In this document: positions 42,108 to 52,060 of the stretch, one piece after another
Numbering within the stretch: position 1 is the stretch's first letter
Layout: each line of letters opens with the position of its first letter
Assembly: GCF_001758425.2 (NCBI RefSeq)
Contig: NZ_MDSS02000012.1
Location: 1-64,000, forward strand
DNA: 64,000 nt
Direction: 5' to 3'
From: Nesterenkonia sp. PF2B19
Lineage (GTDB): Bacteria; Actinomycetota; Actinomycetes; Actinomycetales; Micrococcaceae
The notes under the pieces: model-generated
What the model was told of the DNA's origin: nothing
The model's input: only the letters and a program-made list of their open reading frames with translations
Databases searched by the model: none
Program-made: the position numbers and the translations under genes

Positions 42108-43100
42108 GTGCCTGCATCCCGTCCCCTGTCCCTGCTGGATCTGGCGACCGTCCGGTCCCCGGAGACGATCGCAGACGGCATCGCCCGCAGCCGCCGACTG
42201 GCACGCACCGCCGACGGCCTGGGCTACACCCGGCTCTGGTTCGCCGAGCATCACAACATGCCCCACATCGCCTCCTCGGCGACCTCACTGATGATCCAGC
42301 ACATCGCCGCGGCCACCGAGAACCTCCGCGTCGGCTCCGGCGGCATCATGCTGCCCAACCACACTCCCCTGGTCATCGCCGAGCAGTTCGGCATGCTGGA
42401 GACTCTCTTCCCCGGGCGGATCGACCTCGGACTGGGTCGGGCCCCAGGCACCGACGGCGCGACCATGCGGGCGCTGCGCCGCGACGGCACCGAGTCCGAC
42501 CGGTTCGAGTCCGACATCATGGAGCTCAACGGCTATCTGTCCGGATACTCCCGCATCCCCGGGGTCCGGGCCTACCCGGGGGACGGCACCGACGTCCCCC
42601 TCTATATCCTCGGGTCTTCCCTGTTCGGCGCCCAGCTGGCCGCCAAGCTCGGGCTGCCCTATGCCTTCGCCTCCCACTTCGCCCCGCAGATGCTGACCCA
42701 GGCCGCGGATCTCTACCGGTCCACCTTCGACGCCACCCGGTCGCTGCTCGGCCCCGAGGCCCGCCCGCACTTCATCGCCGCGGCCAATGTGATCGCCCAC
42801 GACGACGCCGACGCGGCCCGGGCCCAGCGCCGGGCCGCCGAAGACTCCTGGATCCGCAGCATGCTCGGCCGAAACCGGACGTTGACGGACGACGACGTCA
42901 TCATGCTCCGTGACCATCCGGCAGGTCAGCAGGTGCTCGACATGCTCTCACGCACCGTGGCCGGCACAGGAGCAGAGGTCATCGCCTGGCTGGACCGCCT
43001 GGCCGAGGAGGTCCAGGCCGACGAGCTGATGCTGGTCAACCTCGCACCCGAGGAGGACGTCCAGCACCGCACTTTGGAGCTCCTCTCCCCGACCGCATGA
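42108..43100 (+). CDS. LLM class flavin-dependent oxidoreductase (luciferase-like)
   Basis: 330 residues from the GTG at 42108 with GAGGAG upstream. The luciferase-type barrel is clear: [60 protein letters not shown] and [20 protein letters not shown]. It matches the MsnO8-like monooxygenase branch, which uses FMNH2 or F420. The substrate cannot be told from the sequence. It converges on glnE with 37 bp between the stops. Confidence 0.87.
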   Translation: MPASRPLSLLDLATVRSPETIADGIARSRRLARTADGLGYTRLWFAEHHNMPHIASSATSLMIQHIAAATENLRVGSGGIMLPNHTPLVIAEQFGMLETLFPGRIDLGLGRAPGTDGATMRALRRDGTESDRFESDIMELNGYLSGYSRIPGVRAYPGDGTDVPLYILGSSLFGAQLAAKLGLPYAFASHFAPQMLTQAADLYRSTFDATRSLLGPEARPHFIAAANVIAHDDADAARAQRRAAEDSWIRSMLGRNRTLTDDDVIMLRDHPAGQQVLDMLSRTVAGTGAEVIAWLDRLAEEVQADELMLVNLAPEEDVQHRTLELLSPTA

Positions 43101-43137
43101 CGGTGCCGGGTTCTCGACGTCCGACCCTCGGGGTCCG

Positions 43138-46100
43138 TCAGACGTCTTCGTAGAAGAGCCTCTCGTAGACCTGCCGGCAGCGCCGCGTCGTACGCAGATA
43201 GTGTTCCTCGAAGGCGGCTGCGGAACCGGCGTCGAAGCCGCACCAGCGGGCCACGGCCTCCAGGTCCCGGCGCGATGAGGGCAGTACGTCCGAGGTCCGT
43301 CCGCTCCACACCTTCATGGCGGCCCTGGCTCGGGTGCACAGCCTCCAGGCCTCGGCCAGCACGGCGGCGTCCTCTGCCGCCAGCAGCTCATGCTGAACCA
43401 GCACCTCGAGGGTGTCCAGCGTGTTCGTCACCCGGAGCTCCGGGTGCTCATAGGCATGCTGCAGCTGGAGCAGCTGGGCCAGCCATTCCACGTCGGAGAG
43501 ACCGCCGCGGCCCAGCTTCACATGACGGGACGGGTCGGCGCCACGGGGAAGGCGCTCCGATTCGACCCGGGCCTTGATCCGCCGGATCTCCCGCACCTCG
43601 GACTCGGAGGGGGCCGGGGCGTAGCGGACCTCATCCACCAGCTCCATGACGTCGGCCGCCAGCTCGTCACAGCCGGCGATGGGACGGGCTCGCAGCAGCG
43701 CCTGGCGCTCCCAGATGTCCATCCACCGCCGGTAGTACTCGCGGAAGGACTCCAGGGTCCGGGAGATCGGGCCGGTCTTGCCCTCGGGTCGGAGATCGGC
43801 GTCGAGCTTCAGGGGGTCCTCCCCACGCACCGGCGGCTTCACCGACTGGGAGAGCAGAGCGGTCAGCCGTGTCGCCAGACGCCGGGCCTGCTCATCGGCG
43901 ACGGTCGGGTCCGCCCCCTCGACGGCGCGGTGCACGAACATGGCGTCCATGTCCGACCCGTAGGAGATCTCCTGGCCACCCTGCCGTCCCATGGCGACCA
44001 CGAGGAACTTGACGTGCTCGCCCTGCTCGGCAAAGACCTCCCGCTCGGCCACGTGCAGGGCGCCCAGGGTCGCGGCCCTGTCGACGTCGGAGAGCGCACG
44101 GCCCACCTCATTCAGCTCCAGCAGCCCGGCGGCGTCGGCGATTGCGATCCGAAGCACCTCGCGCTGACGCACCAGTCGGGTGAGCCGGACCGCGGTGGAC
44201 GCGTCCCCCTCATGCCGGGCCAGCTGATTTCGGATCTCCGTCCACAGCGACTCGAAGCTCAGCGGTCGCAGCGCAGAGTCGTCACCCAGCCACCGGCTCG
44301 ACTCCGGCGAGTGCTCCAACAGGTCGGAGATGAAGCGGGAGCTGGTGAGGATGTGGCACAGCCGCTCGGCGGCCACCGAGGAGTCCCGCAGCATCGTCAG
44401 ATACCAGGGGCTCGTGCCCAGGGACTCGCTGAGCCTCCGGAAGGCCAGCAGTCCGGCGTCGGGATCCACCCCTTCGGCGAACCAGCCCAGCATCATCGGC
44501 AGGATGCGGCGCTGCAGCGTCGCACGCCGGGTGACTCCCGCGGTGAGCGCCTCGATATGCCGCATAGCGCCGGAGGTGTCCGAGTACCCCAAGGCGGCGA
44601 GCCGGTCCTGTGCGGCCTGGGACGACAGGCGGACCTCCTCGTCGGAGAGCACCGCAGTGGTCGAAAGCAGCGGACGGTAGAAGATCGTCTCGTGGAAGCT
44701 CGCCACCTCACGCACCACGCTGCGCCACGCCTTGAGCAGGTCCTCAGCGGAATCCCGTCGGTCAGCCTGCGGCGGCCGCACAGCATGGGCGAGGGCGCGG
44801 AGCTCCGGCTCCCTCCTGGGCATCAGATGCGTGCGTCGCATGTTCGACATCTGGATCCGGTGCTCGTAGAGCCGCAGCTGTCGGTAGCAGCGGGACATGG
44901 CCTCCTGGTCCCGGCTGGCCATGTACTCGCCCTCTCCGAGCGCTCGGATGGCGGTCAGCGTGTCCCGGACGTGCAGCTCCTCGTCCACGCGTCCATGGAC
45001 CAGCTGCAGCAGCTGCACCGTGAACTCGATGTCACGCAGCCCTCCACGGCCGAGTTTGATCTCCCGGTCCACATGCTCGGCAGGGATGTGTTCGAAGACC
45101 CGCCGGCGCATGCGCTGGACGTTCTCCACGAACTCCGGCTGCTGCGAGGAGCTCCACACCAGCGGCCACAGCGTGGTGATGTAGGCCTCGCCCAATGCCT
45201 GGCTGCCGGCGATGGGGCGCGCCTTGAGCAGCGCCTGGAACTCCCAGCCGTGGGCCCACCGCTTGTAGTACTCCACATGGGACTCCAGGGTGCGGGTGAG
45301 CGGGCCGTCCTTGCCCTCGGGCCGCAGATTCGCATCGACCTCCCACAGCCCTGGTTCCGGCGCCGAGGAGTTGATGACCTTGGAGATGCCTCCGGCCAGC
45401 CCTCCGGCGATCGAGCTGACCTGCGCGTCGTCCACGTCCTCCGGCCCGCGATGGACGAAGACGACGTCCACGTCGGAGATGTAGTTCAGCTCGCGGGCCC
45501 CGCATTTGCCCATCCCGATGACCGCGAGCTCCACCTGCTGGGCGATCGGGCCGTGACGCTCCACCAGCTCCGCCCGAGTCACGGCGAGGGCGGCCTCGAC
45601 GGCCGCGGCCGCCAGGTCTGCCAACTGCTGGGAGACCAGCGGCTGATAGGCCAGCGGGTCCGCCGCGGTGAGGTCACGCAGAGCCACGGCGGTGAGCAGG
45701 CGACGATAGGCAACTCGCAGGGCGACCGCGGCGTCGCGGGCCGTGAACCCGTCATCCAGGCGGGCCACCGGCGTCTCTGACCCGGGGTCCGCGCGCACCT
45801 CTTCGAGCAGGACCCGCCGGAGGTTCTCAGCGTCGTCGACCCGCGGCCGACCATCGGGGGATGGAAGATCCGCCTCCTCCCGGTGATCGAACACCACGCG
45901 CACCGCGTCAGGGCGGCGCACCAGGAACTCGCCGAGCGCCCTCGAGGCGCCCAGGAGCCGGATCAGCGGGACCGCCTGCGGATGGTGGCCGTCGCTGACC
46001 TCCTCGAACAGCGCGAGGACGTCCGGTGCCTGCTCGAGCAGCCGGATGAGCAGCAGCAGGGCCTGATCGGCATCGGGGGCCCGCCTCAGCGTGCCCAGGA

Positions 46101-46209
46101 GTTCCGGCCTGCCGATCGTCCGCAGCTGATCGTCCTGCAGGAAGGCCGCAGCTCGGTCCAGCTCGTCGAAGCCGGCGGCGATCAGGTCGCGTGTGGACGG
46201 TGTGCTCAT
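43138..46209 (-). CDS. glnE: bifunctional glutamine-synthetase adenylyltransferase/deadenylyltransferase
   Basis: 1023 residues, intact. There are two nucleotidyltransferase domains, each with its metal-binding signature: ELNYISDVDVVFVHRG near residue 235, and EISYGSDMDAMFVHR near residue 750. Each is followed by a helical GlnD-PII-interaction region. The enzyme adds AMP to, or removes it from, the Tyr of GlnA. It lies 16 bp downstream of glnA2 in the same direction, so the two are probably co-transcribed. Confidence 0.96.
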   Translation of the reverse strand: MSTPSTRDLIAAGFDELDRAAAFLQDDQLRTIGRPELLGTLRRAPDADQALLLLIRLLEQAPDVLALFEEVSDGHHPQAVPLIRLLGASRALGEFLVRRPDAVRVVFDHREEADLPSPDGRPRVDDAENLRRVLLEEVRADPGSETPVARLDDGFTARDAAVALRVAYRRLLTAVALRDLTAADPLAYQPLVSQQLADLAAAAVEAALAVTRAELVERHGPIAQQVELAVIGMGKCGARELNYISDVDVVFVHRGPEDVDDAQVSSIAGGLAGGISKVINSSAPEPGLWEVDANLRPEGKDGPLTRTLESHVEYYKRWAHGWEFQALLKARPIAGSQALGEAYITTLWPLVWSSSQQPEFVENVQRMRRRVFEHIPAEHVDREIKLGRGGLRDIEFTVQLLQLVHGRVDEELHVRDTLTAIRALGEGEYMASRDQEAMSRCYRQLRLYEHRIQMSNMRRTHLMPRREPELRALAHAVRPPQADRRDSAEDLLKAWRSVVREVASFHETIFYRPLLSTTAVLSDEEVRLSSQAAQDRLAALGYSDTSGAMRHIEALTAGVTRRATLQRRILPMMLGWFAEGVDPDAGLLAFRRLSESLGTSPWYLTMLRDSSVAAERLCHILTSSRFISDLLEHSPESSRWLGDDSALRPLSFESLWTEIRNQLARHEGDASTAVRLTRLVRQREVLRIAIADAAGLLELNEVGRALSDVDRAATLGALHVAEREVFAEQGEHVKFLVVAMGRQGGQEISYGSDMDAMFVHRAVEGADPTVADEQARRLATRLTALLSQSVKPPVRGEDPLKLDADLRPEGKTGPISRTLESFREYYRRWMDIWERQALLRARPIAGCDELAADVMELVDEVRYAPAPSESEVREIRRIKARVESERLPRGADPSRHVKLGRGGLSDVEWLAQLLQLQHAYEHPELRVTNTLDTLEVLVQHELLAAEDAAVLAEAWRLCTRARAAMKVWSGRTSDVLPSSRRDLEAVARWCGFDAGSAAAFEEHYLRTTRRCRQVYERLFYEDV

Positions 46210-46225
46210 GCTCGTCCGGCCGGTC

Positions 46226-47566
46226 TCAGATCATGCCCAGGTATCGGTTGATCTCGAAGGGCGAGACGTTGATCCGGTACTCGTCCCATTCCTGCTGCTT
46301 GTTGCGCAGGAAGTTCTCGAAGACCTGCTCGCCGAGGATCTCCGCCACGAGCTCGGAGTCCTCCATCTGGCGGATCGCATCGTGCAGCGTGCCGGGCAAC
46401 GGCTTGATGCCCAGTGCCTTGCGCTCCGGGGTGGTCAGAGACCACACGTCCTCAGTGATCGCCTCCGCCAGCTGGTACTCCTCCTGGATGCCCTTCAGCC
46501 CGGCACCCAGCACGACCGCGTAGGCGAGGTAGGGGTTGGCGGAGGAGTCGATGCCACGGAACTCCACCCGCGCAGAGCCGCCCTTGGTGGGCTTGTACAG
46601 CGGCACCCGCATGAGGGCCGACCGGTTGTTGTGCCCCCAGGAGACGTGCGACGGCGCCTCTCCCCCGCCCCAGAGGCGCTTGTAGGAGTTCACGAACTGG
46701 TTGGTCACCGCCGTGAACTCCGGTGCGTGGGTGAGCACACCGGCGATGAACTGCCGGGCGATGGTGGAGAGGTTGAACTCGGCGTTCGGCGCGAAGAACG
46801 CGTTCGTGTCGCCCTCGAAGAGCCCGAAGTGCGTGTGCATGCCCGAGCCGGGGTGCTCGGCGAAGGGCTTGGGCATGAAGGTCGCGTATTTGCCCTGCAT
46901 CACGGCGACCTCCTTGATCACCGTGCGGAAGGTCATGATGTTGTCCGCCGTGGTCAACGCGTCCGCGTAGCGGAGGTCGATCTCGTTCTGGCCGGGTCCG
47001 GCCTCGTGATGGCTGAACTCCACCGAGATCCCCACGGCCTCCAGCATGGAGACCACATGGCGGCGGAAGTCCTGGGAGACGCTGCCGGTCACGTGGTCGA
47101 AGTATCCTGCCCGGTCCACCGGCACGGGGTAGCCGTCCGCGTCGACCTCGTCGGAGTCGAGCAGGTAGAACTCGATCTCCGGGTGGGTGTAGCAGGTGAA
47201 GCCCATCTCCGCGGCGGTGTCGAGCTGTCGGCGCAGCACGGAGCGCGGGTCAGCGGCGGCCGGCTCCTGGTCCGGCGTGAGGATGTCGCAGAACATCCGG
47301 GAGGTGGGCTCATCCTCGCCCCGCCACGGCAGGATCTGGAAGCTCGAAGGGTCGGGCTTCAGCAGCATGTCCGACTCGAAGACGCGGGAGAGTCCCTCGA
47401 TGGAGGAACCGTCGAAGCCCAGCCCTTCGCTGAAGACGCCCTCCACTTCGGCGGGCGCCAGGGCGACCGACTTCAGCGCGCCCACGACGTCGGTGAACCA
47501 CAGACGCACGAAGCGCACGTCCCGTTCCTCGATGGTGCGCAGTACGAATTCCTGCTGTCGATCCAT
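46226..47566 (-). CDS. glnA2: second glutamine synthetase type I (GlnA2-like), lacking the adenylylation Tyr
   Basis: 446 residues. It has the catalytic motifs of type I enzymes (FDGSSIEGLSRV, HPEIEFYLLD, HHEAGPGQNEIDLRY, GSGMHTHFGLF, NNRSALMRVPLYKP). At the place where GlnA has DLYELPPEE it reads VWSLTTPERKALGIKPLP, so there is no Tyr for GlnE to modify. This is the pattern of GlnA2 of M. tuberculosis, also next to glnE. It is probably constitutively active or has a narrower role. Confidence 0.9.
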   Translation of the reverse strand: MDRQQEFVLRTIEERDVRFVRLWFTDVVGALKSVALAPAEVEGVFSEGLGFDGSSIEGLSRVFESDMLLKPDPSSFQILPWRGEDEPTSRMFCDILTPDQEPAAADPRSVLRRQLDTAAEMGFTCYTHPEIEFYLLDSDEVDADGYPVPVDRAGYFDHVTGSVSQDFRRHVVSMLEAVGISVEFSHHEAGPGQNEIDLRYADALTTADNIMTFRTVIKEVAVMQGKYATFMPKPFAEHPGSGMHTHFGLFEGDTNAFFAPNAEFNLSTIARQFIAGVLTHAPEFTAVTNQFVNSYKRLWGGGEAPSHVSWGHNNRSALMRVPLYKPTKGGSARVEFRGIDSSANPYLAYAVVLGAGLKGIQEEYQLAEAITEDVWSLTTPERKALGIKPLPGTLHDAIRQMEDSELVAEILGEQVFENFLRNKQQEWDEYRINVSPFEINRYLGMI

Positions 47567-47713
47567 GCTCGCTGCAGCCTCTCTGCCGTGCGTGGGTGTC
47601 TCGCCGCTCCCACTCTACCCAAGTCTTCGCCCACGTCGGGGCCATCCGGGGTGCGGTTCGGGGTTCGCCGACCCTCATGCCGGCTCGCCGGCAGAAGGCG
47701 CTAGCCTGGAGCC

Positions 47714-48636
47714 ATGCCAGCTGAGAATCAGAGCAGCGAGACAGACACCCAGGCCACCTCCCCCGCGTCCGCCCCCTATGGGGGGTCAGGCGGCGCGGCG
47801 GCCGGAGGCACCGCAGGCAAGGCCGGGGCGACGCCGCACTCCCCCTCGCGGATCCGCACGGTCCACCTGCGACGTTTCAAGGACGACGGCCGCCGCTTCG
47901 CCATGCTGACCGCCTATGACGCCCAGATCGCCTCGATCTTCGACGAGGCGGCGTCGAGGTGCTGCTGGTGGGCGACTCCGCCGCCAATGTCATGATGGGC
48001 CGGACCACTACGCTGCCGATCACGGTGGACGAGATGCTGGTGTTCTCCCGATCAGTGGTCAACGGCGTCCGGCGCGCCCTGGTGGTGGCCGATGTGCCGT
48101 TCGGCAGCTACGAGGCCTCCCCGCAGCAGGCGGTGGCCACCGGCGTGCGCTTCCTGAAGGAGGCCGGCGTCCACGCGGTGAAGGTCGAGGGGGATGCCGC
48201 CATGGCGCCCCACGTGCGCGCCATGGTCGCCGCCGGGATCCCGGTCATGGGGCATGTGGGATTCACTCCGCAGTCGGAGCACGCGCTCGGAGGCTACCGA
48301 GTCCAAGGCCGCGGCGATGCGGCCGCCCGAGTGCTCGAGGACGCGCGAGCCATGCAGGACGCCGGCGCGTTCTGCGTGCTCATGGAGATGGTCCCCTCGG
48401 AGGTCGCCGCCGAGGTCGACGCCGCTCTGGAGGTCCCGACCATCGGCATCGGCGCCGGAGGGTCCACCACCGGGCAGGTGCTCGTGTGGCAGGACATGCT
48501 CGGCATGACCCAGGGCCGCGTGCCTCGCTTCGTGAAGCGCTATGCCGACCTTCGCGGGGTGATCTCCGAGGCCGCGACGGCTTTCGCCGACGACGTGCGC
48601 TCGGGCACGTTCCCCGCGGAGGAGCACGGGTTCTGA
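47714..48636 (+). CDS. panB: 3-methyl-2-oxobutanoate hydroxymethyltransferase, frameshifted
   Basis: About 307 residues. It catalyses the first step of pantothenate synthesis, transferring a hydroxymethyl group from methylene-tetrahydrofolate. An extra N-terminal tail of about 45 residues precedes the barrel (FAMLTAYDAQIASIFDEAG, LLVGDSAANVMMG, VKVEGDAAMAP, GHVGFTPQSEHALGGYRVQG, GIGAGGSTTGQVLVWQDMLG). A missing G near 47951 (GAGGCGGCGTC for GAGGCGGGCGTC) shifts the frame after FDEA. A TAGCCT -10 at 47702-47707 lies six bases before the ATG, indicating a leaderless message. Confidence 0.92.
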
Positions 48637-48637
48637 G

Positions 48638-48820
48638 TCAGCCCTCGGCGTCCTCCGCCGAGTCGCTCTCGTCCCATCGCTCGTTGTTCGCCCGCACCTT
48701 CTCCATGGCGCGGGCCGCCTCCGTATGGGAGTCGTAGGGACCCAGGAGGTGCTTCCAGCTGGACTGGGCGCCCTGCTCGACCTCGCCGGTGCGGACGTTG
48801 TACCAGTACTGCGTGCTCAT
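48638..48820 (-). CDS. small SPOR-like conserved actinobacterial protein
   Basis: 60 residues: STQYWYNVRTGEVEQGAQSS leads into a helix HTEAARAMEKVRANNERWDES. This WYN...VE.G pattern is common to a short family in Actinobacteria often tagged SPOR-domain-containing, although it is too short for a full SPOR domain. Its function is unknown. It converges on panB with almost no gap and lies downstream of the DeoR gene in the same direction. Confidence 0.75.
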   Translation of the reverse strand: MSTQYWYNVRTGEVEQGAQSSWKHLLGPYDSHTEAARAMEKVRANNERWDESDSAEDAEG

Positions 48821-48871
48821 GGCTCCAGCCTACGCCGCACGCCCTCGCAGGCACAGCGCGAAGGCGCGACA

Positions 48872-49645
48872 TCAGGCACAGCAGACGACGTCGACCCCCT
48901 CCTGCTCCAGCCAGAGCCGTCGCTCGCGAGACAGACGCCCCGTGGCGAGGGTGTCTACCGCCGAGGAGGGGCACACCGAGAAGACCGCCGAGAGCCCGAT
49001 CTTCTCGGCCGCCGCGGCGGCGACCACCTGACGGGAGGACCCGATGAGCGCCTTCTTGACGTCGGCGTCCTGAAGCGTGGACGCCGTCATCCCGGACTCC
49101 TCGTCCCATCCGCAGACCCCCAGCACGCCGATGTCCGCCCGGAAGTCCTCGATGTCGCGCACCGCCCGGTGGCCGCTCCAGGACAGCTCGCCAGGGTTGA
49201 GCTCGCCTCCGGGGGTCAGCACCCGGATCCCCCTCCCTGAGGCGTCCCCTCCCTCCGCAAGCACGGCCGCGAGATGCACCGACAGCGCGAGGACGGTGAG
49301 CTCCCGCCCGGCCAACGCTCGGGCCACCGCTCCGCAGGTGGTGCCGTCGTCGAGGATCACGCTGGAGCCGTCCGGGATCATGGCGGCCACCGCCTCCCCG
49401 ATCCCGCGCTTCTCCTCCACATGAGTCTCGCTGCGCACCTGGAACGGCAGCTGCGCGCCTCGTGCGGGCAGCCCGACGGCACCCCCATGAGTGCGCCGCA
49501 GCACCCCGCGGCGTTCGAGATCGCTCAGGTCCCGGCGAATGGTCATCGCAGAGGCCCCGGTGGCGCGGACCAGATCGGAGGCGCGCACCTCGTCGCCGCC
49601 CCGCACGGCTGCGATGATCGTTCTGTGTCTGTTCGCACGTTGCAT
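48872..49645 (-). CDS. DeoR/GlpR family transcriptional regulator
   Basis: 257 residues from the ATG at 49645. The DeoR helix-turn-helix is RASDLVRATGASAMTIRRDLSDLERRG followed by the family hallmark VLRRTHGGAV. The C-terminal sensor domain (ILDDGTTCGAVARAL, VLTPGGELNP, ALIGSSRQVV) has the fold that binds sugar phosphates. It is divergent from an MFS transporter with only 30 bp between the starts, so it probably controls that gene. Confidence 0.88.
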   Translation of the reverse strand: MQRANRHRTIIAAVRGGDEVRASDLVRATGASAMTIRRDLSDLERRGVLRRTHGGAVGLPARGAQLPFQVRSETHVEEKRGIGEAVAAMIPDGSSVILDDGTTCGAVARALAGRELTVLALSVHLAAVLAEGGDASGRGIRVLTPGGELNPGELSWSGHRAVRDIEDFRADIGVLGVCGWDEESGMTASTLQDADVKKALIGSSRQVVAAAAAEKIGLSAVFSVCPSSAVDTLATGRLSRERRLWLEQEGVDVVCCA

Positions 49646-49650
49646 GTGTT

Positions 49651-49661
49651 CGATCTGATCG
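49651..49661. promoter_or_regulatory. CGATC-T-GATCG dyad in the DeoR/MFS gap
   Basis: This perfect 5-1-5 palindrome lies in the 30 bp between the divergent start codons. It is a plausible operator for the DeoR protein, although DeoR sites are often longer or repeated. Confidence 0.3.
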
Positions 49662-49675
49662 GAAGACTGCTCGCC

Positions 49676-50896
49676 ATGCAAATGCCCAGCCCAGCGGACC
49701 GCGTGCCGACTCCGCCGCCGCCCTCCCTGCGACGCAGCCGGATGGCGACCATGGCGGCCTTCGCCACGAACGGCGCCCTGCCGGCCTCCCTGCTGGCCCG
49801 GTATGCGGAGGTCAAGGAGGCCCTGGGACTGAGTCCGGCGCTCTTCGGACTGCTGGTCGTCGGCATCGGTCTGGGCGGCACGCTGGCCGTGCACCTGCCG
49901 GGAGTGATCTCCCGTCGCTTCGGCGTCGCCTGGTCGGCCGGTGTGGGCACGGCCTGGGTGGGCGGCTCCCTGGTGGTGGCCACCTCCGGCGTGGCACTGG
50001 CCAGCCCGTGGCTCGTCCTGCTGGGACTGCTGCTCGCCGGCTTCGGAGACGCCGTGGTGGACGTGGCGCAGAACTCCCAGGGCTTGCGGGTCCAGGAGGC
50101 CTACGGCCGGTCCCTGCTGAACTCCATGCACGCCGGGTGGAGCGTCGGAGCGGCGCTGGGCGGCGCCGTCGGCACGCTCGCCGCACTGCTGGGTGTGCCG
50201 ATTCTGACCCATATGGCCGTCTGGGCCGTGGTCTGCGCGGCCGCGATGGCCGCATCCGCCCGGGCGTTCCTGCCGGAGCCGGAACCGGTGCTGGGCACCC
50301 CGCAGAGCACCACCCGCGCCACCGGCTGGGCCACGGCGAAGATCCTGATCCCGTTGGCGCTGGTGGCACTGGCCGGGATCTCGGTGGAGGACGTGGGCAA
50401 CAACTGGTCCGCCGTGCTGCTCTCCAGCGAACGCGACATGGCCGCGGCCTCCGCCGGCATCGGCCTCACCGTCCTGCTGACCGCCCAGTTCATCGGCCGC
50501 CTGCTGGGAGACAGGGTGATCGATCGGCTCGGCGACCGTCGGGCTCTGCTGCTGAGCCTCGCCGCCGTCGTGCTGGGTCTCCTCGGGGCCGCCTGGGCGC
50601 CCACCGTCCCCCTCACCCTCGCCGGACTGGCCCTGGCCGGAGTGGGCTGTGCGGTGACCGTCCCGATCGCGTTCGCTCGCGCCGACGCGGTGCCCGGACT
50701 GCCCCCGCACAGCGGCGTCACCTGGATCAGCTGGACCATGCGGACCGTCACGCTGAGCCTCTCGCCGGCGATCGGCGCCATGACTCAGAGCACCTCGCTG
50801 CCGATCGCCCTGACCGTGGTGACCCTCATCGCCGTCGTCGCCTGGTGCTGCAGCTGCGCCCCGTCGCCCGGTGAACGCCCCCTGTCGGAACGTTAG
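49676..50896 (+). CDS. MFS transporter
   Basis: 406 residues from the ATG at 49676, with about twelve hydrophobic segments and the cytoplasmic-loop signatures [11 protein letters not shown] and [20 protein letters not shown]. The [24 protein letters not shown] stretch resembles the FucP/sugar-porter-like branch common beside DeoR regulators. The substrate is unknown. The last codons overlap the -10 of the map gene. Confidence 0.85.
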   Translation: MQMPSPADRVPTPPPPSLRRSRMATMAAFATNGALPASLLARYAEVKEALGLSPALFGLLVVGIGLGGTLAVHLPGVISRRFGVAWSAGVGTAWVGGSLVVATSGVALASPWLVLLGLLLAGFGDAVVDVAQNSQGLRVQEAYGRSLLNSMHAGWSVGAALGGAVGTLAALLGVPILTHMAVWAVVCAAAMAASARAFLPEPEPVLGTPQSTTRATGWATAKILIPLALVALAGISVEDVGNNWSAVLLSSERDMAAASAGIGLTVLLTAQFIGRLLGDRVIDRLGDRRALLLSLAAVVLGLLGAAWAPTVPLTLAGLALAGVGCAVTVPIAFARADAVPGLPPHSGVTWISWTMRTVTLSLSPAIGAMTQSTSLPIALTVVTLIAVVAWCCSCAPSPGERPLSER

Positions 50897-50899
50897 GAT
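50894..50899 (+). promoter_or_regulatory. -10 element of map, leaderless
   Basis: TAGGAT ends seven bases before the ATG at 50907; a GTGAAC at 50871-50876 is a possible -35 with 17-bp spacing. No ribosome-binding site fits in the gap, so the message should begin at the start codon. Confidence 0.55.
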
Positions 50900-50906
50900 G
50901 GGGTCC

Positions 50907-51806
50907 ATGGCTTCCGCTCCCTCCTCCACCGCCCCGATCGGCACGCTCACCAAGGGCACCGTGACTCCGATGCGGCCCGTGCCGCACCACATCGAGAAGC
51001 CGAACTACGTCGGGCTGGACGCGCCCCCGGAGTACACCGGGGAGGACGTCTACGACGCCGCGACGGTGGAGCGCATCCGCCGTGCCGGACAGCTCGCCGC
51101 CGATGCGATGGTGGCCACCGGCCGACTCATCCGCCCCGGGGTGACCACCGACGAGCTCGATGCCTTCGCCCACGAGTACCTCGTGTCCCGTGGGGCCTAC
51201 CCCTCCTGCCTGTCCTACCGCGGCTTCCCCAAGGCGATCTGCACCTCCGTCAACGAGGTCATCTGCCACGGCATCCCCGACTCCACGACCCTGCAGGACG
51301 GCGACATCGTCAACCTGGACATCACGGCCTACCTCGACGGCGTCCACGGCGACCACAACCGCACCTTCCTCGTGGGCGACGTCGACGAGGACTCCCGGCT
51401 GCTGGTGGAGCGGACCCACGAGGCCATGATGCGCGGGATCCGCGCCGTGAAGCCCGGCCGCCCCATCAACGTCATCGGCCGCTCCATCGAGTCCTATGCC
51501 AAACGCTTCGGCTACGGCGTGGTCCGCGAGTTCATCGGCCATGGAGTGGGCAAGGCGTTCCACACGGGGCTGGTCATCCCCCACTACGACGCCGCACCCG
51601 AGTACTCACGTCCCATGGAGCCCGGGATGGTGTTCACCATCGAGCCGATGCTCACCCTGGGGACGCGGCACTGGGACATGTGGGAGGACGGCTGGACCGC
51701 GGTCACCCGCGATCGGCGCCGCACCGCACAGTTCGAGCACACGCTGGTCGTCACTGACGACGGGGCGGACGTCCTCACACTCCCCTCGGCCGACGAAGAC
51801 GCCTGA
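50907..51806 (+). CDS. map: type I methionine aminopeptidase with N-terminal extension
   Basis: 299 residues. The two-metal site is complete: Asp in LDITAYLDG and HGDHNRTF, His in [11 protein letters not shown], and Glu in FTIEPML and FEHTLVV. The extension of about 45 residues (a Pro-rich linker, [15 protein letters not shown]) is like that of the longer mycobacterial MetAP. It removes the first methionine from new proteins. A second, shorter copy is usual in actinobacteria but is not in the window. Confidence 0.94.
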   Translation: MASAPSSTAPIGTLTKGTVTPMRPVPHHIEKPNYVGLDAPPEYTGEDVYDAATVERIRRAGQLAADAMVATGRLIRPGVTTDELDAFAHEYLVSRGAYPSCLSYRGFPKAICTSVNEVICHGIPDSTTLQDGDIVNLDITAYLDGVHGDHNRTFLVGDVDEDSRLLVERTHEAMMRGIRAVKPGRPINVIGRSIESYAKRFGYGVVREFIGHGVGKAFHTGLVIPHYDAAPEYSRPMEPGMVFTIEPMLTLGTRHWDMWEDGWTAVTRDRRRTAQFEHTLVVTDDGADVLTLPSADEDA

Positions 51807-52060
51807 TCAGCCAGGCGCCGGGCGGCCGCGCAGTTCCCGTGGGGCTCCGCACGCCCGCGTCCGCGGCGCGTCAAGCATCGTGACATACGTGACCTGCATC
51901 GCTCCGACCCGCTATCCTGTTCTCTGGCCGACCCCGCAGGGTCTGGCCGTCCGATCCCGGTGCGACGACGCACGTCCAGTCCTGTGGCCCCCGAGCAGAG
52001 CCGGCAGCGCGTCGTCGATCGCCGCTGTCTCGCTCTTCTCGCCTCACCCCTTGGAGAGCA

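Noticed and set aside
43390-45780. A long open frame on the plus strand opposite glnE (796 codons)
   Set aside because: It mirrors the codon structure of glnE, has no recognisable domain and no ribosome site; it is an antisense shadow caused by high GC.
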